Source of the DNA: CAYRAV01 sp964422365 | GTDB taxonomy: Bacteria; Bacillota; Clostridia; Lachnospirales; Lachnospiraceae | DNA: 20,490 nucleotides | NCBI GenBank assembly: GCA_964422365.1 | Contig: CAYRAV010000055.1 | Location: forward strand, 1 to 20,490 | Direction of reading: 5' to 3' | Shown here: piece after piece, positions 14,496 to 20,490 of the stretch | Position numbering within the stretch: the stretch's first letter is position 1 | How the letters are laid out: each line of letters starts with the position of its first letter | The notes under the pieces: model-generated | What the model was told of the DNA's origin: nothing | The model's input: only the letters and a program-made list of their open reading frames with translations | Database searches by the model: none | Program-made: the position numbers and the translations under genes

Positions 14496-15191
14496 ATGTC
14501 AGATAAAATACTTATTATAGATAATGAAAAAGAAATCGCAGATCTTGTAGCTTTCTACCTTGAAAACGAAGATTTTATAGTTTTCAAATGCCACACTGCT
14601 TCAGAAGCTTTACACTTTATTGAAAATGAATCTTTGGATTTGGCATTGTTAGATGTCATCCTGCCGGATATGAATGGTCTGCAGATTTGCAAGCAGATCC
14701 GGAAACAATACCTCTATCCTATTATTATGCTCACAGCAAAAAAGACAGAAGTTGACAAAGTAATGGGGTTAACGTTAGGCGCTGACGATTATATTACAAA
14801 ACCATTCCATCCATTAGAATTAGTTGCTCGCGTGAAAGCCCAAATAAGAAGATACAAACAATATAATACCAGCAATCCCCCTATGAAAGATGTGATTGTT
14901 CATTCTGATCTGGTTTTAGATATTAAAGCTCATAAATGCATTTTAAATGAAAGACCATTATCCTTAACACCTACAGAATTCTCTATCTTACAAATTTTAT
15001 GTTCAAAAAAAGGAATTGTTGTTAGTTCAGAACAATTATTCCATGAAATCTGGGGTGATGAATACTTTGACAAAAATAATAATACAATCACAGTGCATAT
15101 ACGCCATCTAAGGGAAAAAATGGGAGATTCCTTTGATAATCCAAAATATATAAAAACTATATGGGGATGTGGATATAAGATTGAAACATAA
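14496..15191 (+). CDS. VanR-like OmpR-family response regulator, orphan
   Basis: This 231-aa regulator closely resembles VanR of glycopeptide-resistance operons over its whole length. Shared stretches include KEIADLVAFYLEN, the receiver with D53 (LLDVILP), LGADDYITKPFHPLELVARV, LSLTPTEFSILQILC, the recognition helix region NNNTITVHIRHLREKMGD and NPKYIKTIWGCGYKIE. The acidic pocket reads D9-N10-E11 where VanR has DDE; the second Asp normally helps bind Mg2+, so phosphorylation may be impaired or altered. No VanS or vanHAX-type gene follows: the next gene is Ogt on the other strand. GGAG lies 11-12 nt before the ATG. A role in cell-wall stress control is possible, but glycopeptide resistance cannot be claimed. 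Confidence 0.9.
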   Translation: MSDKILIIDNEKEIADLVAFYLENEDFIVFKCHTASEALHFIENESLDLALLDVILPDMNGLQICKQIRKQYLYPIIMLTAKKTEVDKVMGLTLGADDYITKPFHPLELVARVKAQIRRYKQYNTSNPPMKDVIVHSDLVLDIKAHKCILNERPLSLTPTEFSILQILCSKKGIVVSSEQLFHEIWGDEYFDKNNNTITVHIRHLREKMGDSFDNPKYIKTIWGCGYKIET

Positions 15192-15303
15192 CATTTTTAA
15201 AAATAACAACTTATTAACATTCACTATTTTCCTCTCAAATAAAGCAAACTATTCAAAAGTTCTGCCTGCTTGCAGCAGATTCTGTTTCCACATTTTTAAT
15301 CAA

Positions 15304-15339
15304 ACCTATCAAACACAAGCCTGCTCGTATTTGATAGGT
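15304..15339. terminator. Inverted repeat between the convergent VanR-like and ogt genes
   Basis: ACCTATCAAA (15304-15313) and TTTGATAGGT (15330-15339) are perfect 10-bp arms with a 16-nt loop. The site lies about 110 nt past the regulator stop and 100 nt past the ogt stop. Neither side has a good T run, so it is a weak bidirectional terminator candidate. Confidence 0.4.
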
Positions 15340-15438
15340 GCAGACAAAAGGGTAAATGATATGATTTGCATCACTTTCCCTTTCTTCTATTTTTCTTTTT
15401 CCCTTTTCACTCTCCATCATAATTCAAACAATAATATA

Positions 15439-15942
15439 TCAATAATTGCCGTTGTGTAATCTTCGCTCCAGCTTCAACAAATATTCCTTTACAGAGAGTC
15501 CTCCGCCATATCCTGTCAAACTTCCATTGGCTCCTATCACACGGTGGCATGGAATAACAATGATAATGGGATTTTTATGATTCGCACCCCCTACAGCACG
15601 ACAGGCATTAAAATTACCTATTTTGCCTGCAATATCTTTATAACTGCAAGTTTCTCCATAGGGTATTGTGCAAAGCACCCTCCATACTTTCTTCTGAAAT
15701 TCTGTTCCTGATGGATGAATCGGAAGGTCAAAACTTTTTCTCTGCCCGTTAAAATATTCTGTTAACTGGCAGTATGCCTTTATAATCAAAGGAGTTTCTT
15801 TTTCTTTTATTTGTAAATCTTCTTTATCCCTCTTATTTTGCCTGTCCGCTCCATTTTCTATGTGAATTCCAATAATTTTTTCCTTCTCCTCCTGTATGCA
15901 TAATCTTCCAATAGGAAATTGATAATAAAACTGATAAACCAC
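15439..15942 (-). CDS. ogt: Methylated-DNA-[protein]-cysteine S-methyltransferase
   Basis: This 167-aa suicide repair enzyme removes alkyl groups from O6-alkylguanine onto its own Cys. The active-site motif IPCHRV has C132. The Arg finger is R115 in CRAVGGANHKNP, and the helix-turn-helix-like FQKKVWRVLCTIPYGETCSY is also present. The N-terminal domain is short, as in Ogt/MGMT-type proteins, with no Ada transcription domain. The start is a GTG at 15942 with GGAGG 6 nt upstream; no better ATG exists. It appears to be transcribed alone. It may receive readthrough from the MATE gene, but a large hairpin lies between them. Confidence 0.93.
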   Translation of the reverse strand: MVYQFYYQFPIGRLCIQEEKEKIIGIHIENGADRQNKRDKEDLQIKEKETPLIIKAYCQLTEYFNGQRKSFDLPIHPSGTEFQKKVWRVLCTIPYGETCSYKDIAGKIGNFNACRAVGGANHKNPIIIVIPCHRVIGANGSLTGYGGGLSVKEYLLKLERRLHNGNY

Positions 15943-16062
15943 TACATCCCTCCTCTCTTTTTTATTAAAGTGTTAGCTAATTGCAAAACTCCAGGTAACC
16001 TTAACTTTATTTGTACAGATTGACATACTATAAGCAAGGTACTTTTGACACCGCTGGTACTT

Positions 16063-16108
16063 CGCATTGTGCACTTAGTAAGGTTCTTTCGAACTTAGTG
16101 CACAAGCG
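16063..16108 (-). repeat. Structured hairpin between the MATE and ogt genes
   Basis: Read on the minus strand, CGC-T-TGTGCAC-TAA-GTTC, loop GAAA, then GAAC-CTTACTAA-GTGCACA-A-TGCG folds into three helices of 3, 7 and 4 bp, capped by a GNRA-type GAAA tetraloop. It lies 43 nt past the MATE stop. The absence of a T run argues against a simple terminator; it could be an RNA structure or an intergenic repeat. Confidence 0.5.
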
Positions 16109-16150
16109 TGCCTTTGGTAATGTACTGTATTTTAGAGCATGTTTAAAATT

Positions 16151-17557
16151 TCATGATAGTTCCCTATTTTCCATGGTCTGAATAATCTGCTTATTTGCCC
16201 GCATCATACATACTGCTGCTACTATAAATGCTGCTGCTTCTGCAATTGGAAAAGCAAGCCACATCATAAATTCTGCATTTGCCATTTTTGTAAAAAGCCA
16301 TGCAAGCGGCAATACAACAACACATAGGCGAAGCAAGGATACAATAAGAGAACTGATGCCGCATCCTAATGCCTGGAAAACACCTTGTAATGCCATATTT
16401 GCACCTGCAAATAAAAATCCTGTTGCAATCAGGCGGACTGCAAGTATACATAACTCTGCTGTTTTGTCTGACAGACTAAACATACCAACCAATGGCTTTG
16501 CACATATTTCAAATACAATAATGCCAACCAGCATAATAATCTCTACATACAATATACCATATTTGATGCCTTGATTTACTCTCTTTTTATTTCCCATTCC
16601 ATAATTAAAAGAAACAATTGGTGTAATCGCATCTCTCAAACCAAATGCTGCAAAGAATAAGAACTGTTGTATTTTATAAAAAATACCATATGCAGTAACT
16701 GCTTCTTTCGAAACTGCAACAAAAATAATATTCACACCATAAGTCATAAAGGACATGAGTGCCTGCATAATAATTGCAGGAATACCTACCATGTAGATTT
16801 CTTTTACAATATTTTTATTTAACTTTAGATATTTTAATCCCGATTCTACTTCTTTATTTTTAGAATAGTGAAAAATCATAGCAACTAACATAGATACAAT
16901 CTGACCAACAATCGTTGCATATGCTGCACCTGACACTCCCATTTTGGGCAAACCAAAATACCCAAAAATCAAAATCGGATCCAATATAATATTTACAACA
17001 GCACCAGCAACCTGTGCAATAGTAGAAAATAAACTCTTTCCTGTAGATTGTAATAACTTTTCATAAATAACAAACATAACATTTCCAAAACAAACCAAAG
17101 TACAGATTTTCAGATACTTTGTTCCCATATCTAAAATAATCTGATCTGATGTCTGACTCTTTAGATAAATATCTATTCCAAATAAACCAAATATTAAAAA
17201 ACATACATAAATAATAAATCCCAATGTCACACCATTTCCTGCCGCCTTTGATGCTCTTTCCTTATCATTCTGCCCCAAACATTTTGCCAGTAATGCATTC
17301 ACACCTACACCGGTTCCGATTGCAAATGATACAACCAGCATCTGTACAGGAAAAGCAAGCGTCAGTGCATTTAATGCATATTCTCCCATATTTGCAATCT
17401 CACCGCTTGAATCCTGAATCCTAGCTACAAACATACTGTCTACAATATTGTAACAAGCCTGCAGTACCATAGAAAAAACAATTGGAATCCCCATAGTTAA
17501 CATTACTTTAGGAACTGACTCCGTTCCCATTTTGTTTGTTGAAATCTCTTCTTTCAT
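16151..17557 (-). CDS. MATE family efflux transporter
   Basis: This 468-aa integral membrane protein is of normal length for the family and has about 12 hydrophobic segments. It starts with VPKVMLTMGIPIVFSMVLQA and YNIVDSMFVARI, and includes GTGVGVNALLAKCLGQND and the second-half repeat with SFMTYGVNIIFVAV and FNYGMGNKKRVNQGIKYG. MATE proteins export drugs or metabolites in exchange for Na+ or H+; the substrate is unknown. The ATG at 17557 has AAGGAGG 5 nt upstream. Its transcript begins with a strong hairpin-plus-T-run terminator, so expression is probably controlled by attenuation. It is divergent from the large sensor kinase gene. Confidence 0.93.
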   Translation of the reverse strand: MKEEISTNKMGTESVPKVMLTMGIPIVFSMVLQACYNIVDSMFVARIQDSSGEIANMGEYALNALTLAFPVQMLVVSFAIGTGVGVNALLAKCLGQNDKERASKAAGNGVTLGFIIYVCFLIFGLFGIDIYLKSQTSDQIILDMGTKYLKICTLVCFGNVMFVIYEKLLQSTGKSLFSTIAQVAGAVVNIILDPILIFGYFGLPKMGVSGAAYATIVGQIVSMLVAMIFHYSKNKEVESGLKYLKLNKNIVKEIYMVGIPAIIMQALMSFMTYGVNIIFVAVSKEAVTAYGIFYKIQQFLFFAAFGLRDAITPIVSFNYGMGNKKRVNQGIKYGILYVEIIMLVGIIVFEICAKPLVGMFSLSDKTAELCILAVRLIATGFLFAGANMALQGVFQALGCGISSLIVSLLRLCVVVLPLAWLFTKMANAEFMMWLAFPIAEAAAFIVAAVCMMRANKQIIQTMENRELS

Positions 17558-17629
17558 GTCATCCTCCTTCTTTTATACCTGGAAACTTTTCTGGAAAGCT
17601 GCCATAACCATTTTACCGAGATTTTTATC

Positions 17630-17671
17630 AAAAAAAGAAGAGCACAAATCCCTATCTGGATTTACGCTCTT
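17630..17671 (-). terminator. Intrinsic terminator inside the MATE gene leader (attenuator)
   Basis: On the minus strand, AAGAGCGTAAATCC (17671 to 17658) pairs with GGATTTGTGCTCTT (17651 to 17638) over 14 positions, including two G-U pairs, around a 6-nt loop. C plus seven T follow at 17637-17630. It ends about 70 nt before the MATE start. No minus-strand gene lies upstream for it to terminate, since the neighbouring gene is divergent. An outer 7-bp pairing, TATCGAG (17683-17677) with CTCGGTA (17620-17614), encloses it. It most likely acts as a regulated transcription attenuator. Confidence 0.75.
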
Positions 17672-17689
17672 TGCTACTCGATACAAAAT

Positions 17690-17718
17690 ATTTTAGCTTA
17701 AATTTTTTAAAATGTCAA
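17690..17718 (-). promoter_or_regulatory. Sigma-A promoter of the MATE gene
   Basis: On the minus strand, TTGACA (17713-17718, exact) and TAAAAT (17690-17695) are 17 bp apart. Transcription would start near 17683, so the terminator hairpin lies within the first 55 nt of the RNA and the leader is about 125 nt. Confidence 0.75.
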
Positions 17719-17799
17719 AAGAAAATTTATTCTTACAGTCTGACATGCTAAAATGGCTGAACTGTTACATTATTTATGTTTTTTGTATTATTGTAGCCC

Positions 17800-17828
17800 T
17801 TGCTGAATAACCACAAATCCTGTATAAT
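17800..17828 (+). promoter_or_regulatory. Probable promoter of the sensor kinase gene
   Basis: TTGCTG (17800-17805) and an exact TATAAT (17823-17828) are 17 bp apart, giving a leader of about 130 nt. The leader contains an imperfect repeat pair around 17883-17925 (ATCTACACAG and ACACAGAT) with a T run between them, perhaps a weak structure. Confidence 0.6.
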
Positions 17829-17966
17829 AAAGAAAAATGTATTTATATACAAACAAGCAAAAAAACCGCCTTTTGTATAGTAAATCTACACAGTCTGCTT
17901 TTTTACAGCTGTACACAGATGAATAATATTGTAAAATATAAAACAAAAGAAATTCGAGGTGATTAT

Positions 17967-20490
17967 ATGAGCAGTCATGAGGAATTACTAAAATTTAAAA
18001 AACAAAATATTGCATATGTCAACCGACTGGTTTTTATCATTTTGTCAATTACCTCTCCCGGAATACCCATCGCATTAATTTTAAATGACCTTCACATCTT
18101 TCACTTTCAGTCAAATATCGTAAAAATTTTACTGATATTTTTTATATCTTGCAATATTATGCCAACTGTACTTTATTTAATGCGGTTAGAAGATAAAATA
18201 TTTATGTCCTATACGATACTTGTACTTGCAGTTATGGTCAGCCTGATTACCTTACAATGTGGTGCTCCGGTATGGCTTATGTATGCATTTGCCCCAGCAA
18301 TCAGCTGTTTATATTTTAACAAAAAACTAACCTTGCTTACTAGCATTGTGGAGTATATCTGCATGATAATCTCCCTATATTTTAATACCATATGGCAGCA
18401 TCAGAGCTTATATTCAAATTATGAAAACGGCAGCCGCACATTTACAGGCTATCTGCTTGGATTAACCATTGAATTCGGATTAATTTTAATTGCACTATTC
18501 TTTTTTCTAAAAAGAATAGACATTTATTTTTATTTGCAAAATAACCTAATAGATGAAATTACCAAAGAAAAAGAACGATTTCAAATTGCGATAGACAGTA
18601 CATCTGACATTATTATTGAATATGACCTGATGACAGATGTATATACAGCAACAGGAAATATCCTAAAGCCTCAACAGAAACTTGAACATGAAATTCGAAT
18701 CGAAAACTTCCGCAGTTATGCACAAAATGTATATAAAGATAATATTCCTCTGCTTAAATCAATTACAAAACTGATCAATGGTAAATTAGACAACCAGTCT
18801 GAACTCCATATCTGCCAAAATGATGATAACAGTACTTTGGATATCTGGCTGCTCTATGAAGGTAAAACCCGAAAAGATGAGCAGGGTAATACAGTAGCGG
18901 TAATTGGTAAATTAAGAGATATTACAAAAGAGAAAAAAGAACACGAATTCCAAAAGGAAAAAGAAAAAAGAGACCGTGTAACAGGACTATACCTTTATGA
19001 AAATACAGAAGAACAAATCTATTCCATTGAAAATGCTATGCATACCCATGGTATATTACTGATAAATGCCTTAAATTATCTGAATATTTTACAAGTATAT
19101 GGGCATGTATTTGGAGAAATGATTTTACAAAATATTGGTGAACTTGTCCGCAACCATTCTTCTGAGCATACTATCGTCTGCCGCTATGAAGGTGCAATCT
19201 TTCTTGTCTACAAAGAAGATACTAGTATGAACGAAATGCAGCAAATTAGGGGCAATATTGAAGATGCATTGAAAAAAATGTACATTGGAGAGGGAAAAAT
19301 CAGACATTTAACCTGCGAAAGCGAATTGGAAGTTGGAATCCTTCCATTCCAGCATCTATTATCCACTGCACTTGAAAATCTAACCTCAAAAATAGCAGAA
19401 ATAGATGCACTTGAAGACGAAATATCCCACGGTGCCAAAAGAAGGTCACATGTAACTTATGAACTGGCAAAAGAAAACTTTGATATTGTACAATGGATGG
19501 AAGAACTTACATTTTTCAATACAATGGCTGACCTCATTGAAGATACGAAAGATTTAAGAAGCGGTATGCGCATGGTTATCGAACAGGTCGGAAAACATCT
19601 CGGACTAGACCGCATTTTAATTATTAATGTATCAACATTGAAATTAAGAGCAGAAATCATTTATCAATGGGTATTGGATGAACAGGATATCATTACAAAA
19701 AATTTTAATCCTATTACAGAAAGTGACCTGAATCAATTGTTGAAATTATATTCCGCATACAAAATAATTGATACCACCAAATTAATCAAACAACGTTATG
19801 CAGAGACATCAAAGAAGATTCCTGATTCTGCTTATTCTTTTATGTTAGGCTCTGTACTTTCCTGTCCACTGGTTTCAGAGGGGACTGTATTTGGTGTGAT
19901 TTTATATGATAAAAAAGAAGAGGACTATTCATGGAGCGATATTGATAAATACTTTATAGAAGATGCGACACGTATTATTAATAATGCCTTGAACAAACTA
20001 AATGCGGATAGTGCAAACCAAGCAAAATCTTCTTTCTTATCTAATATGTCACATGAAATCCGCACACCAATGAATGCAATTATTGGAATGACTGAAATTG
20101 CAAAAACAAAAATAAATGATGCCAAACAAATAGAAGAATGTTTGACCAAAATTGATTCGGCTTCCCATCATCTGCTGAGTCTGATTAATGATATCCTCGA
20201 TTTGTCCAAAATTGAAAGCGGAAGAATGAAAGTAAATAAAGAACCGATTATTCTAACCGATATTGTAAATCGCGTAGATTCTATTGTACGTCCTCAGGCA
20301 ATAGAAAAGAATGTAAAGTTTATCATTGATTCCCTCTATGAAACAAATAAAGTGATAAGCGATTCCTTACGTTTATCACAAATTCTCGTTAATATTTTGG
20401 GAAATGCATTGAAATTTACCCCTGAAAATGGAACGGTTACCCTTACCATTGAAGAGTTATCCCGAACAGATACCATAACAGAAATGAAAT
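17967..20490 (+). CDS. Membrane sensor histidine kinase with PAS, degenerate GGDEF and GAF domains (3' end beyond window)
   Basis: At least 841 codons are open to the window edge. The order is: about five or six membrane segments (residues 17-190), a short coiled linker, a PAS domain (about 200-320; RFQIAIDSTSDIIIEYDL), a GGDEF-like domain (about 330-480), a GAF-like domain (about 515-675), HisKA with H696 (FLSNMSHEIRTPMNAIIGM), and the start of the ATPase domain with its N-box (ILVNILGNALKFTPENG). In the GGDEF-like domain the active site is R406-YEGAIF, so cyclase catalysis is very unlikely and it may serve as a sensory or scaffolding module. The start at 17967 has GAGGTGAT upstream. The HisKA type is that of hybrid kinases, so a receiver domain may follow outside the window. 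Its signal and partner are unknown. Confidence 0.88.
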   Translation, partial: MSSHEELLKFKKQNIAYVNRLVFIILSITSPGIPIALILNDLHIFHFQSNIVKILLIFFISCNIMPTVLYLMRLEDKIFMSYTILVLAVMVSLITLQCGAPVWLMYAFAPAISCLYFNKKLTLLTSIVEYICMIISLYFNTIWQHQSLYSNYENGSRTFTGYLLGLTIEFGLILIALFFFLKRIDIYFYLQNNLIDEITKEKERFQIAIDSTSDIIIEYDLMTDVYTATGNILKPQQKLEHEIRIENFRSYAQNVYKDNIPLLKSITKLINGKLDNQSELHICQNDDNSTLDIWLLYEGKTRKDEQGNTVAVIGKLRDITKEKKEHEFQKEKEKRDRVTGLYLYENTEEQIYSIENAMHTHGILLINALNYLNILQVYGHVFGEMILQNIGELVRNHSSEHTIVCRYEGAIFLVYKEDTSMNEMQQIRGNIEDALKKMYIGEGKIRHLTCESELEVGILPFQHLLSTALENLTSKIAEIDALEDEISHGAKRRSHVTYELAKENFDIVQWMEELTFFNTMADLIEDTKDLRSGMRMVIEQVGKHLGLDRILIINVSTLKLRAEIIYQWVLDEQDIITKNFNPITESDLNQLLKLYSAYKIIDTTKLIKQRYAETSKKIPDSAYSFMLGSVLSCPLVSEGTVFGVILYDKKEEDYSWSDIDKYFIEDATRIINNALNKLNADSANQAKSSFLSNMSHEIRTPMNAIIGMTEIAKTKINDAKQIEECLTKIDSASHHLLSLINDILDLSKIESGRMKVNKEPIILTDIVNRVDSIVRPQAIEKNVKFIIDSLYETNKVISDSLRLSQILVNILGNALKFTPENGTVTLTIEELSRTDTITEMK

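Noticed and set aside
14496..15191. A functional vancomycin-resistance operon
   Set aside because: Only a VanR-like regulator is present; no VanS, VanH, ligase or VanX gene lies beside it in this window.
15169..15459. A plus-strand frame beginning MDIRLKHN overlapping the end of the VanR-like gene, like a VanS start
   Set aside because: The resemblance to the VanS N-terminus is forced by the conserved regulator tail read in another frame; nothing kinase-like follows.
16133..16156. TAGAGCATGTTTAAAATTTC at the MATE stop, resembling a MITE end
   Set aside because: The orientation would place the element body inside the intact MATE gene and no second end is seen, so it is at most a remnant.

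Overview
The window is AT-rich DNA (by eye roughly one third G+C) with strong AGGAGG-type ribosome sites, short sigma-A promoters, secreted Ig-like and FN3 proteins, and Firmicutes-type two-component genes. This points to a gut clostridium, most likely Lachnospiraceae. No rRNA, tRNA, CRISPR array, phage module or intact transposase gene was seen. One assembly gap of 100 N lies at 95-194.

Layout. 2-851: the 3' part of a repeat-rich surface protein, broken by an in-frame TAG. 1542-2366: an Rpn-family PD-(D/E)XK nuclease with a strong internal start that could make a separate 65-aa C-terminal protein. 2480-3160 (-): a small secreted Ig-like protein with a consensus promoter. 3336-3848 (-): a flavin reductase-like protein. 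4026-4212: a MITE-like element abutting the stop of the next gene. 4210-7950 (-): a peptide-antibiotic sensing and export module of response regulator, ABC ATPase, ABC permease and, after a non-coding gap, histidine kinase. About 8087-9208 (-): a membrane diguanylate cyclase. 9525-10957 (-): an ECF sigma / anti-sigma / small membrane protein operon with an ECF-type promoter. 11335-13481 (-): two exported proteins, one with a SpoIID-like domain and one FN3-like, preceded by a 27-codon small ORF. 14017-14189: a second MITE-like element. 14496-15191 (+): a VanR-like regulator without a VanS partner. 15439-15942 (-): an Ogt-type DNA methyltransferase. 16151-17557 (-): a MATE exporter whose leader carries a complete intrinsic terminator. 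17967 to the window end (+): a large membrane sensor kinase (PAS, degenerate GGDEF, GAF, HisKA, incomplete ATPase).

The common theme is envelope and drug sensing: three signalling systems (ABC-linked two-component pair, ECF sigma/anti-sigma, VanR-like regulator), two exporters (ABC, MATE), a c-di-GMP enzyme and several exported proteins. Links between these modules are inferred from proximity only.

The most notable points are the intragenic start in the Rpn gene, the terminator-type leader of the MATE gene, the orphan VanR-like regulator with an altered acidic pocket, the TA-flanked MITE family, and the small ORF ahead of the SpoIID-like gene.
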